A stretch of 35,190 nt of DNA from Stagonosporopsis chrysanthemi (lineage: Eukaryota; Ascomycota; Dothideomycetes; Pleosporales; Didymellaceae). Positions 1-9,640 of this stretch are shown one piece after another. The notes under the pieces were generated by a model. It saw only the letters and a program-made list of their open reading frames with translations, had not been told where the DNA came from and did not search any database. The translations under genes and the position numbers were made by a program. The stretch is from assembly GCA_022560025.1 (NCBI GenBank), contig JAFISE010000256.1, forward strand, positions 1 through 35,190, read 5' to 3'. Each line of letters opens with the position of its first letter. Positions within the stretch are counted from its first letter, which is position 1.

Positions 1-54
1 TATTGCGTGTGGCTCAGTAACCTCATTTTTGTGATACCCCAAAAGGTGGTTGGG

Positions 55-85
55 GTGCGCATCGGGTGACCGTGCGCATCGGGTG
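55..85 (+). repeat. Short direct repeat, 14-bp unit
   Basis: The 14-mer GTGCGCATCGGGTG occurs at 55-68 and again at 72-85, a 17-bp period. Two copies only; no known function. Confidence 0.8.
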
Positions 86-411
86 GCCGATTACAGTATG
101 CCAGACAGCTCGGATTAATATGGTGTCATATTGCCTCCCGCGTCGGTATTAAAGCAACGGCCAGCTTGTGGGGACCACGTTGTTCCCGCCCGAGCCAGGC
201 GTTCTTTTTCAGGCTTGAACGGGACAATAACAATCAACTCAGATCCAACTGATTCTGGTTTGACCAACTGCTGTGAGGCTTTAGTCGTGACAATGTGATG
301 TGGCGTGAGTTGCTTTTCTATACCTAGGCATGGACCGTGTGCAGCCCAGTCGGATGATCTCCATTGTCCATCATCCAATCAAATGAGGGCTGGGTCATCG
401 AGTGAGAAATA

Positions 412-455
412 GCATCAAATTTGCAAATGAATTGCATCAAATTTGCAGATGAATT
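412..455 (+). repeat. Tandem duplication of a 22-bp unit
   Basis: Positions 412-433 and 434-455 are the same 22-bp unit with one mismatch (an A/G difference in the second half). It sits in non-coding AT-rich sequence and looks like a simple replication-slippage duplication. Confidence 0.8.
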
Positions 456-1149
456 GCAAACGAGTCGTCAACGATAGTCGAAGAGCTGATTTGACATTCT
501 CATTTGTTTACAGCCGCGCAAATCGAACTTCGGTCTCTTCCGAACTCTCCTTAACGTAGTTCGAAACATTTGGGAGCTCCGCGAGACCGGTTAGGGACAC
601 GCCGTGTAGGGACGAACCGTGAGGCGGGCCGAAACTGCAATGGCGTCAAGTTCGAGAGTGCTATATGTTTCGAGGCGAGGTGAGCGCTTTGTTGCGGCGC
701 GACTGTTGGTTTTGCTATACAGTGTCGCACACGTAGCGGGGTGTGTTTACATTTTGAGGGGAAGGAGCTGCAGGTCCTGTCGCGCTAGCAATGCATTGCG
801 GCTTACCCAACTTGCTCTTTCCGGAATCAAAAGAAAATCTTTGAAGTCAGAACTCCAGATCGACGTCACACAAGGCTCGTTCTGGAGGCGAGGCTAGCGT
901 TCAGCTCGGTGCCGTGCCAGTCATCAACTGATCATTGTTTTCCACCTGTTTTCCACCTAGAAGCGGCCCGATCCGCTCATCTCTCGGAGAAATGATGTGT
1001 GTCAAGCCCAAGCTGCCTTGACTCAATGTGGCTTGTATCAGACTGAGCAAACGCAAAAGCCCAACCCTCCTCAAGCTGCGTCATGCAGAGCCACAAGAAA
1101 GTGAGGTGCTCGGCGGAAGAACGCCTCTAAGCAGCCGCATCCACTGTTT

Positions 1150-1710
1150 CTAAAGCCTCGGCCGATAGAACACCGCATCACTTACACTCTCATAATACGA
1201 CTCCATCTCCACAAACCCGTACTTCTCATACAGTCCCCTCGCCGTGCCCATACTCGCCAACGTATCCAGCACGATCTCTACATACCCCAGTTCCCTCGCC
1301 CGCTGCACCACAGCATCCATCAGCAACTTACTGACACCCGACCCCCGTGCCTCAGGCGTGATAAAGAGACGCTTTAGCTCGGCTCTATGAGGGCTCAGTG
1401 CTCGCAGGCCGACGCAGCCGATGGGTTGCTCGGTCGCAGTGGGGAGGGGGGAGGACACAAGGTGCGAAGATGGGGCGGAGGAGGCAAGAGTAAATATGTA
1501 AGCCCAATATAGCGTGCCGTTCTCGCGAGCTGCGTATTTTCCGGGCAGGCTGGAGACTTCGTGAGAAAAATTCTGGAAGTCGAGTTTTATGCCGGCGTAG
1601 TCGAGCAGGAATTGCTCGTAGGCGAGGAACAGGGTGCTGGTTGCTTTTTTGTCGGCGGGGAATGTTGCTGGTCGAATTTGAGCAATGGGAAGCGTGGTGG
1701 GTGGTGGCAT
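1150..1710 (-). CDS. GNAT-family N-acetyltransferase, 186 aa
   Basis: Single-exon protein that probably transfers an acetyl group from acetyl-CoA to a small molecule or protein amine; the substrate cannot be read from the sequence. The GNAT core is clear: a beta strand and turn (residues about 110-120, ELKRLFITPE), the acetyl-CoA pyrophosphate-binding loop RGSGVSK at 122-128 (family pattern Q/R-x-x-G-x-G/A), the following helix, and a C-terminal YEKYGFVE segment at 161-168 typical of motif B. The length matches stand-alone GNAT enzymes. The first ATG of the frame opens a plausible N-terminus with no signal peptide, so a cytosolic or nuclear enzyme is likely. The nearest recognised gene is the tRNA about 440 bp upstream of its start, on the opposite strand. 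Family assignment is firm; function is not. Confidence 0.85.
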   Translation of the reverse strand: MPPPTTLPIAQIRPATFPADKKATSTLFLAYEQFLLDYAGIKLDFQNFSHEVSSLPGKYAARENGTLYWAYIFTLASSAPSSHLVSSPLPTATEQPIGCVGLRALSPHRAELKRLFITPEARGSGVSKLLMDAVVQRARELGYVEIVLDTLASMGTARGLYEKYGFVEMESYYESVSDAVFYRPRL

Positions 1711-2152
1711 GGTGACGGCGCGTAAGGTGAGATGCGAAAGGTGAGCATCCCGGGGTGCGATTTGGAAGTTCAGGTTTTTTAGTCTGGGTTTAGAATTGAA
1801 AATATGAAAACTGAACGCCGGTGCGTGGCGATGTTTTGAGAGTTGGTCATAGGTGGGTGGGTGGCATAGTAGTTTGCGTCTTTTGTGTTGTAGTATTCCG
1901 TGATTGTAGTACGAAGTATACAGCGAGACAAGTCGGTGGTCTTAGCTCCGTGGGTTTGACATAGGGCGTAGAGCGTCCACATTGCAACCCCGCTCTTTTC
2001 GCTAGAGCATCCCCTGGCCTCAGTCTGAACGCCCGCTAACGGCAACACTTTCATGGATCAAAGTGGGCACGCTGATACGCCTTTTCTTGCTTTGCAATTT
2101 GCGATATAAATTATGTATATCACAAATATTTCTATAAAAGCTACAAAGCACT
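1711..2152. other. Intergenic, promoter side of the acetyltransferase and the tRNA
   Basis: No coding signal that I trust. It should hold the promoter of the minus-strand acetyltransferase. The last 60 bases before the tRNA are AT-rich (TATAAATTATG at about 2105), which is common upstream of polymerase III genes. Confidence 0.45.
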
Positions 2153-2163
2153 GGTCTTGTGGT

Positions 2164-2214
2164 GTAAGTTCCTAACCAAATCACCTATCAATCCCTCCCT
2201 CTGACATTCACCAG
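2164..2214 (+). other. Spliceosomal-type intron inside the tRNA-Pro D-arm
   Basis: The 51-nt insert starts GTAAGT (2164-2169) and ends CCAG (2211-2214). It has a pyrimidine-rich run followed by branch-point consensus CTGAC at 2201-2205, with the branch A 10 nt from the acceptor. A second CTAAC lies at 2172-2176. These are the same signals and the same length class as the protein-gene introns in this window (44-77 nt). It does not sit where the tRNA splicing endonuclease normally cuts. Confidence 0.75.
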
Positions 2215-2239
2215 CTAGTGGTATGATTCTCGCTTAGGG

Positions 2240-2252
2240 AACTAAGCATTCT
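2240..2252 (+). other. Canonical tRNA intron (13 nt) at position 37/38
   Basis: Removing 2240-2252 restores a 7-nt anticodon loop TTAGGG+T flanked by a perfect CTCGC/GCGAG stem. This is the standard location for nuclear tRNA introns cut by the tRNA splicing endonuclease. Confidence 0.8.
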
Positions 2253-2288
2253 TGCGAGAGGCCCCGCGTTCGAGTCGCGGCAAGACCC

Positions 2289-2294
2289 TTTTTT
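2289..2294 (+). terminator. Polymerase III terminator (T6)
   Basis: Six Ts immediately follow the discriminator base of the tRNA, a sufficient fungal polymerase III stop signal. It supports the gene being transcribed as a unit. Confidence 0.8.
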
Positions 2295-4948
2295 GCCGTC
2301 TGTTGCTCCTTGCATCGAGGAGCGCGTGGGGGACGATGGTGACCTTTTTGCATAGCTGCGAGGGCGTACAATCCAGGTTATCTGCTTTGTTTGTGTTGGG
2401 GGTTGGTTTTTGTTTCCTTTTGCGGCGTGGATGTTGTGGCATTGACGGAATGTAGGGGGTGTGGTGTGCAGCACTGCCTCGCGGGGTTTTGAAGAACAAC
2501 CACCGGGGACTTTCGTCCGATTATTGGATGAGAAGATGCGCCATGTTCTCTGAGACTTGTTTGCTCGTCGAGAACTAAGTTCATCCAGTTGTGTTGATGC
2601 TGTGAATTTTTACAAATAGAGGAGCTCATTTATCTTGAGCGATTATCTCAAACGAGAACCACAGTTTGTGTCAGCTACAATTTGGTATCACCTGCCTCTC
2701 ACGATGTAGCATTACATCTATCTACTTATAACTTGGCTACATACTATGTTCTATAGGTGCTACTGGCATTGTAGCCATCAGCTCGCGCACTGTGCGTTCA
2801 ACATGCAGGAACATGTGTTTATTGATAACGACTCGTGTATGTGGCGGGAGCAAGATACACGAGTCGTTCTCAATAAACACATTGTCGAGGCGCTCAAGCA
2901 AAACAGTATTAAGTTTAGTATCAGTCACCCTCACTGGCTTCACTAACGCCTTGGAGAAGGGTAAGTGTCGGTTGCACGCAAAGAACCTGATCGGCCAAAT
3001 AGAAAACGAGCCCTTGGGTAGTTTCAGTGGTCCTCATGAACTGATGTGATTAATGTACTGCGATAGGATCAAGGCAGTCAAACATGAACATAGAACCACC
3101 AACATTGCTTGCATCTTAGATACGGCATATCGCCATCTCTAACAGTCATACATTTTTGTATGCACACTATGGTGAAGTCCACTCTCTGGCTGGTAAAGTC
3201 AAACGACGGGAAGATATCTAATTGTATACCTGCATGACCGAAGCTACTCGGCACACAATTGCTTGATCTAGGTAGAGGACTGGAATTCGACTGAATCACC
3301 GATCAAGGAACGTGCACTCAAAATCGAGGCTCGCCGCACACCTCGAGGCAATGTGGGCACTGGGCTGCCACGCGCCAAGAATTAAGGCCGCGCAATGCTT
3401 TCGCGATGGCTGCACGCCGGAGCATCCGGAGTTTGAGCGCTGCAGCCAATCCGCGTGCACGGATAAGAGGTAGCTCAACAACGCGGCAGACCGATCATGC
3501 TGCCAAGCGCGAGGTTGGTTGACACTGGCAGACGCAGCTGGTAGATGCACTTGTCAGTAGTGTGTTTGTCGATGGACGCTGGTGAAGGTGTTGCGGGGCC
3601 GGCGTTTGAAAGCGCTGTTTGATGTTCGTTCACGCGGAGAGAGCATAGGCATTGGCAAAGGATCATCAGACACGCAGCCACGAATCCTTGGTACAGGACG
3701 GTCGTCGTTGTGGGACATCGTTCACGCCTGTACTGCACAAGAATGCCACTCGATATGGTGCTGTGGATGCAAACCTTGGTCTAAACACGTCGATTCAGAA
3801 TGTCGGTGCAAACGTGACGTTATGGAAACTTGGACGTTCCCGAAACGCGACAAGGTCCATGACCCTACATTGTTTATGGCGAGGCTGCAGGGCGTTTGCG
3901 TCCGTTTCAATAGCACGGGCGTGGGGTGTCGAGTGTTCTGAGAGTTTGCTGTGGTGGCTGGCAGAGTGCATGCAGCTGAGAGCAGCCTACGCGGCTATCG
4001 GCAGCTTCACACACACTCCAGAAGCAAGTCAGCCCTGCTGGAGAGAGCTCGTGTTCCCCAAAAGGCCCAGGCCAGGTTGAAACGGCGCTGCGCGGTAGTA
4101 TGTAGACCAGTCTCGTGGTCGTGAGTGGTGCCGAGCTACGCGGCGGCGTCGGAATTTTTGAGCATCCCGGCGTCGAATCGTCGTCATCGGCCGTTAGCCG
4201 CAAGCCTCGCGCGCCAGGCAAAGAGTCTGCATGTGGCCGGCGCATCTCACGATGATAAACGGAGTCGCTCGCTCACTGCCTGCTGTTGCTGCTCGTGCGT
4301 GCTGGAGGTTGCCAGTACTTCGGCGGATCCGCTCACCTCCTGGACTGTCACTGTTCACCCCGTGCCCTGTTGACGATCTGTCGCTCGTTTCTTCGCGGCT
4401 CCATTCGCTGCTTGGCAATTGCGTTGCCCGTTGCCCCCAGTGCGCGAGTTGCAATTAGCACTCAACAGTTCCCGCCGACGTCGATGCGCCGCCATTGCAC
4501 CTCCTCTGCACGCCGCCACGCCATTGCCGCTCCCTGGAACCGGCCTGACGCTCCTCTCTCGACCGCTGCTGCCCCCCAGCCGCCGTGACAAGGGCGAGGC
4601 CGAGCGACGTGCCTGCGCACTGCATTTCTGGACCCTGAACCTGGATCTGGATCTGGCAGCCACGAATCTGCGGGCACCACGCGGATCCACGCTGTGCGCC
4701 CTCATTAAATGCGCCAGTCCCCGCCGACAGGGCGACACCCTGGACGCGACCACACCGGCCCTGCCCCCGAACCAGTGACCGCGCCGCTCCTGGAACATGC
4801 CCACGCCGTGAACGACCACCTTGAGGGAACAGCCGCAGGAACGCCGCACTGGAAAGAAGCAAAGCGGAGGGCCGACGAGGGGCATGTGCCATCTGCCACA
4901 ACACGACGCCAACCCAGCACCTCTGCGGCCGCCGCGCCCCCCACGACC
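2295..4948. other. Long region without a convincing gene
   Basis: Several open frames of 60-140 codons occur on both strands (for example 3582-3941 and 3652-4080 on plus, 3475-3738 on minus), but they overlap in competing frames and none shows a domain. The hairpin at 2813-2882 is the only strong structure. From about 4100 the DNA becomes GC- and CT-rich and probably holds the promoter and 5' untranslated region of the BST1 gene; large minus-strand frames here are by-products of that composition. Confidence 0.5.
2813..2882. repeat. Near-perfect inverted repeat, 28-bp arms, 14-nt loop
   Basis: Left arm 2813-2840 and right arm 2855-2882 are reverse complements with one mismatch (T2825 opposite the corresponding C), separated by the GC-rich loop 2841-2854. 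Complementarity stops just outside the arms. In RNA it would fold into one long stable hairpin. It lies in DNA with no recognised gene, 520 bp after the tRNA terminator. Confidence 0.9.
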
Positions 4949-7900
4949 ATGTCGACAGCGAAGACACGCCCTGCAGCCGCGCCGCCCGCGAAGGACATCA
5001 CGTCCGACAGCATGGTGGAGGGCCAGAACACCAGGTCGCGCCTGCGCCTGCGCAATCCCTGGGCCTGCTCGCTGTGCACCCTGCTCACCACGCTGCTGGG
5101 CTTCGCAGCCCTGTTCCTCATGGCGCAGTCCTTTATGGCGCGCCAGCTGGACACCAAAGGCTGCGAGATGTCGTATATGCGGCCCATCTTCCACAAGTTC
5201 GACGACTTCGACACGGAGCACACGCGCTTCGCTAGCAAATATTCGCTGTACCTGTACCGGGAGGGCGGCATCGACGAAGACAGCAGGGTATGTCATGGCA
5301 GTGTAGGCATATGTCGCGCGCTAATCAGGTGCAGGTCAAAGGCGTGCCGGTGCTCTTCATTCCGGGAAATGCCGGCAGCTACAAACAAGTGCGTCCGCTT
5401 GGAGCAGAAGCTGCCTACTACTTCCAGAACGCCTTGAAACACGACGAGGTTGCCAACCGAGCAGGGAAGAGGCCGCTTGACTTCTTCACAGTTGACTTCA
5501 ACGAGGACTTTACAGCATTCCACGGCCAGACATTGCTTGACCAGGCCGAATATCTCAATGATGCCATCACATTCATCCTATCCCTATACCACACCCCGGG
5601 ACGCTCCGCCCGCGACTCAAATCTGCCTGACCCAACCTCAGTTGTCATTCTTGGACACTCGATGGGAGGTATGGTAGCTCGCACCATGCTTACTATGCCC
5701 AACTATCAGTCAAACTCGATCAACACCATCATAACTCTTGCAGCACCGCATGCCAGGCCTCCAGTCTCCTTTGACGGAGACATCGTCCGACTGTACAAGG
5801 GTGTTAACGACTACTGGCGACATGCTTACTCGCAGAAATGGGCCATTGACAACCCACTTTGGCATGTCACACTAATTTCGATCGCTGGTGGAGGTCTGGA
5901 CACTGTCGTGTCCTCAGACTACGCAAGCATAGCGTCGTTAGTACCGGCGACTCACGGCTTCACCGTGTTCACCTCGTCGATGCCACATGTTTGGACGGGG
6001 ATGGACCATCTGGCGATTACGTGGTGCGACCAGGAGAGAAAAAGTGTAGTACGCGCACTGTACGACGTGATTGATGCTTCCCGAGCGACCCAGACGGTGC
6101 CTCGCGCGGAACGTATGCGCGGCTTCAAGAAGCAGTTTCTGACGGGTCTGGAAGACGTTGCCGAGAAAGCCTTGCCACACCAAGAAGCGAAGACTCTCCT
6201 GACTTTGGAGGAAGACAGCGCAGTCATTTCAGAGGGCGAAAAACTGATTCTGCGAAGCCTGGGAAAGTCGCAGCAGAAACCAAGAGCATACCTGCTCCCG
6301 GTCCCGGCCCAAGACGAGAACCGTACCAAGCAGTTCACACTTCTGACTAATGAGAAGCTGGACGCACCTGGCGAGAACGGCAAGCTTGAGGTCTTATTCT
6401 GCAGCGTTTATCCTCACCAAAGTGGACAGTCAGCCGCGCTGTTCTCGATGAACATGGATCTTTCTGGCGACAGCTCAGGAGCTACGCGTTTGGCCTGCAA
6501 AAATGCCGCTTCAGACGTTATTGTGCTCCCGGAGTCTACCCGTCAGTCTACCTTCCCATTCAGATCAGATCAACGGCCGTTCTCGTATCTTCAGTATGAC
6601 CTCCAGGACCTGTCCGAGCAGCAATTCGTCGCAGTTGTCGACAAATCTGGTGATCGCAGCACTGGCTGGGTCATCGCTGAGTTCAGCAACGTGGCCGACT
6701 CTGAATACAAAGTTGGCATGGGTCTCTGGCGCCTTCTGACAACTGGTCTGAATTTCAGGCTTTCAGCACGCCGATCTTTGAGCATGGATATCAAGGTTCC
6801 AGCCTTACACTCGGCTTTGCTAGCATACAACGTTCACATTGGCAAGCAGTCCTGTGACCGTGGAGAGCTTTTCGCACCGTTGCTGCGACAATACATCACC
6901 GACGTCCACGAAAGCAAGTTTTTTGTCAACGTCAGAGATGCGAATCTCAACCTCCACGGCGTCTCGCCTTACATGCCACCTGCACTTTTATCTCAGCAAA
7001 CATCAAGCGGGCTGGCTCTGCAAATCTGGTCTGACCCCACCTGCGATAGCACAGTGGAAGTCAACTTGAGGGTTGATGTGCTTGGAAGTATTGGAAAGCT
7101 GTGGATGCGTTATCGTATTGTGTTTGCAGCATTTCCCTTGCTGATCGTGGCACTGGTCATTCGCCAGCAGTTCCGAACCTACGACGAGACTGGCGTGTTC
7201 ATGAGCTTCGCCAACGGCTTCAATGAGTGTCTTCGTACTTCTCTGCCGCTGGCTTTGGCTGCATTGACTTTCCTCTCGATCGCACTAGCTGGCGCACGCA
7301 ACGAGAAATTCGCACACTGGCCACTTCACTCTGTAGCTGGCAACGTGACCGCGTCCGCAGACGATGCGAGCCACGAGCTCCTTCTTGGCACGGACGACAC
7401 CTTTTTCTGGTTCCTTGTACCACTCTTCGGACTTATGTGCATTGGGATATGTGTCGCCCTAAACTACGTCGCACTCTTACTTACCTACATGCTCGCCACT
7501 ATATATGCCCTAGTCAACTCCTCGGCCCTCCGTAATGAAGAAGGACAAAGAACACCGGGAGCGTTTGCTGTCACCTCAACAAGGCAGCGCACTATCACCA
7601 CGGTGATTTTGCTGACACTAGTGTCGACGGTCATACCGTACCACTTCGCGTACATGGTGCTCTGTTTGGTGCAGCTGGCCACTTGCATTCGAGGCTTCCG
7701 ACTTGCGAAAGAGACGCGTCTTGACACAAACTACAACTTTTACAACTACGCCCACTCCATCCTGATCTTGATGATTTGGATATTGCCTATCAATCTACCG
7801 GTCCTTGTCGTCTGGGTGCGAAACCTTGCCGTACATTGGTGGACGCCCTTCTCATCACATCACAACATCCTATCGATAATGCCATTCATCTTCCTAGTCG

Positions 7901-8166
7901 AGACCCTCAGCACGGGCCGCATGGTCCCCCGTGTGAAGTCTTGCTACTCCTGCCTCACCAACATATTCCTCTTCTCCATCGCCGCGTACGCCGCTGTCTA
8001 CGGAGTCACCTATGCATACGTCCTGCACCATCTCGCCAACATTCTGTGCGCCTGGTTGGTTGCAATACACTTCGATATGCAGAACATCACCATAAAAACG
8101 GTCGTCGGCGCCTTTGAAGCACCCAGGCCAGGACAGCTGAGCGCCGATACGAAGAAACGGCCATGA
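4949..8166 (+). CDS. bst1: GPI inositol-deacylase (BST1/PGAP1 family), 1056 aa
   Basis: ER membrane lipase that removes the acyl chain from the inositol of GPI anchors, needed for export of GPI-anchored proteins and for ER quality control. Exons 4949-5287 and 5335-8166; intron 5288-5334 (GTATGT ... CTAAT ... GTGCAG), phase 0. One N-terminal membrane segment (about 38-59) precedes the lipase domain: GVPVLFIPGNAGS right after the junction, nucleophile elbow GHSMGG with Ser222, and MDHLAITWC with the probable catalytic His338. From about residue 700 to the end there are many hydrophobic spans, as in the family. The length is close to yeast Bst1 (about 1030). I chose ATG 4949 because it has A at -3 and sits just before the membrane segment; an in-frame ATG at 4709 has poor context and would add a Pro/Ala-rich 80 residues. 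An acceptor at 5328 would add two residues. Confidence 0.95.
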
Positions 8167-9149
8167 TCGGTGCCAGACAATGTTCTCTCCTCTTTTATGC
8201 ATATTCTTCTTTCACGCATTTCTGCCTACTGCGATTACCCCGCGCCTTGTTGCGCATTGTCTGGATACATGGTGTTTCAAGGCGTTGCAAAGCATTTTCA
8301 CAGCCCTAGACCTTTCTTTCTTTCTTTCTTCCCTCGACCACATGCAGCCCAATGGCTGTGGGCTGGACTTGGATCTGGATTCGCGCCTTTTGTTCGACAT
8401 CATTGCATACTGGCGCCCTTGTGCATATATTCCTTTCCCCGGCGCATCTTCTGACTTGAAGGATAATGGAAATAGAGGCCGACTCGTAAGAGGGCTTATG
8501 AGACGAGACGAGACGAGTCGCTGCGGAGCGTGGTGTGCAAGTGATAGGATAGGGATAGGATAGTGGTAGTGTAATGTAGCTATTGTCTAATGAATAGGCT
8601 GATCCTGCAAAATCTGTTCACCAATACACACTTATACTATTGGTGTATGAAGAGATGTGTGTATCGCCTGACCCCTTTCGACAGGGTTCAGCAACAGAAC
8701 CAGCTTCAATTGGCAAGCTACGTCTGGCTATGTTGAAGTGACAGATCAGGAGAGGAGGCAGGGAATAACTTCTTTTGTTTGGCCGCCACCTATAGAGCTG
8801 CAAGTCTTGTAGTACCACGGTATGTGCAGCCTACATGTCATTGTATGGAAAAGCTCACCAAAAGGGAATGAACCACAGTGATGCATCTTACTAAAATTCT
8901 CTGACCCACAACGAGAGATGTTTTCCTTATACAGTGCTCTTTCCAATCGTGGACAGCTCTCACACGTTACATCTTCCTCTCTACACCTCTCTTATCGCAC
9001 ATCACCACAATGCATACCTCCCGATCTCCCCTACCCCACCGTTTATCCACAACGCCGCTCCATCACCCCAACTCAACGTTCCCTTCACCCCCTTCACCCC
9101 CCTCCTCCAGTAGCCCTAGAAAAGAAATCAAACCCCTCACACCCCATTC

Positions 9150-9151
<2 letters not shown>
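8167..9151. other. Intergenic with simple repeats
   Basis: No gene recognised. It contains a short AGACG repeat (about 8501-8517) and GGATAG-type repeats (about 8541-8562) shortly after the BST1 gene, then AT-balanced sequence. From about 8960 a C- and CT-rich stretch leads to the CA repeat and is probably the leader of the small gene at 9208. Confidence 0.5.

Positions 9152-9191
<40 letters not shown>
9152..9191 (+). repeat. (AC)20 microsatellite
   Basis: An uninterrupted AC run of about 40 nt lies 17 bases upstream of the ATG at 9208, so it probably sits in the 5' leader of that gene. Length variation between strains would be expected. Confidence 0.9.
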
Positions 9192-9195
<4 letters not shown>

Positions 9196-9207
9196 GCAAC
9201 AACAACC

Positions 9208-9519
9208 ATGGGCGCCCGCCCCAGCAAACCCTCCCTCTCCTTCACCCAACTGCGCAAGCTGCGCGAAACACAGGAACACACAGTCGCACAGGCCGCGGCC
9301 TACTCGCTCGCCGCCGCTGCGTCTGATGGCTTCCTCCCTACCACCTCAATCTGCGGAAATGCAGACACACGGTTGCGCGGATACCCGAACACACTGTTAC
9401 GCGGAACCCCCGCTTTCGACGGCGTCGGTACTGGCTGCGGGCTCGAGCTAAGGGTGCAGCGGGACGGGAATGGGCAGCGTGAATGGGTGTGGGCTGAGGG
9501 TGTGTGCAAGGGGTGGTGA
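9208..9519 (+). CDS. Small hypothetical protein, putative N-myristoylation signal, 103 aa
   Basis: The frame is open further upstream (from 9010), but that part is Pro/Ser-rich and encodes the Thr-His translation of the CA repeat, so the ATG at 9208 in the excellent context CAACCATGG is the likely start. The protein begins MGARPSKPS, which fits the N-myristoylation pattern Met-Gly-x-x-x-Ser; Gly2 would be acylated after Met removal and could tether it to membranes. Residues about 12-30 (LSFTQLRKLRETQEHTVAQ) should form an amphipathic helix. The rest is Ala-rich, then Gly/Arg-rich, with no domain I recognise. It is followed at once by a G-rich tract. No function can be assigned. Confidence 0.5.
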   Translation: MGARPSKPSLSFTQLRKLRETQEHTVAQAAAYSLAAAASDGFLPTTSICGNADTRLRGYPNTLLRGTPAFDGVGTGCGLELRVQRDGNGQREWVWAEGVCKGW

Positions 9520-9527
9520 GAAGGAGA

Positions 9528-9640
9528 GGGAAGTGGGAGGGTGGGAGGACGAAGGGGTGAGGAGAGGTCGTGAGGAGATGTGCAGGGGGGAGATAGGGGG
9601 GAGATAGGGGGAAGGAAGTGGGATGAGATGGTGGGGGGGG
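9528..9640 (+). other. G-rich homopurine tract with G-quadruplex motifs
   Basis: Just after the stop codon at 9519 the plus strand is almost pure purine. Positions 9528-9545 read GGG-AAGT-GGG-A-GGG-T-GGG, a textbook four-run G-quadruplex motif. Further on, three runs of five or six Gs (9585-9590, 9596-9601, 9607-9611) separated by AGATA form a second potential quadruplex, and a G8 run ends the tract. It would lie in the 3' region of the small gene. Confidence 0.75.

Larger units (their letters stand above)
1..1149. other. Gene-poor left edge
   Basis: I see no convincing gene here. Short open frames exist (for example 619-897 on the plus strand) but show no recognisable domain. Two small direct repeats are listed separately. 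The stretch 900-1149 is the region downstream of the minus-strand acetyltransferase. Confidence 0.5.
2153..2288 (+). tRNA. tRNA-Pro (anticodon AGG) with two introns, one spliceosomal-like
   Basis: Cloverleaf by hand: acceptor GGTCTTG 2153-2159 pairs perfectly with CAAGACC 2281-2287, discriminator C2288; T8 G9; D-stem begins G2162 T2163 and resumes at C2215 T2216; D-loop AGTGGTA 2217-2223; anticodon stem CTCGC 2229-2233 with GCGAG 2254-2258; anticodon AGG 2236-2238; T-stem CCGCG/CGCGG around TTCGAGT 2269-2275. Two insertions interrupt it. One is a 13-nt intron 2240-2252 right after position 37, the normal place for eukaryotic tRNA introns. The other is a 51-nt insert 2164-2214 between positions 11 and 12, with spliceosomal consensus ends. 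The joined D-arm reads TGGTCTAGTGG, a canonical A box. Six Ts follow. The perfect acceptor and T stems argue against a pseudogene. It decodes CCU, and CCC by wobble after inosine modification. Confidence 0.85.

Noticed and set aside
619..897. 92-codon plus-strand frame in the left edge
   Set aside because: Arg/Ser/Leu-rich with no domain, and short enough to arise by chance.
2208..2629. Overlapping minus-strand frames covering the tRNA
   Set aside because: They are antisense to a convincing tRNA gene and show no domain.
3475..4080. Competing 87-142 codon frames on both strands
   Set aside because: They overlap one another in several frames, with no domain and no intron-linked extension.
4355..5296. 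313-codon open frame on the minus strand opposite the start of BST1
   Set aside because: Arg/Gly/Ala-rich low-complexity translation produced by the GC-rich strand opposite a clear gene; no domain and it overlaps BST1 exon 1.
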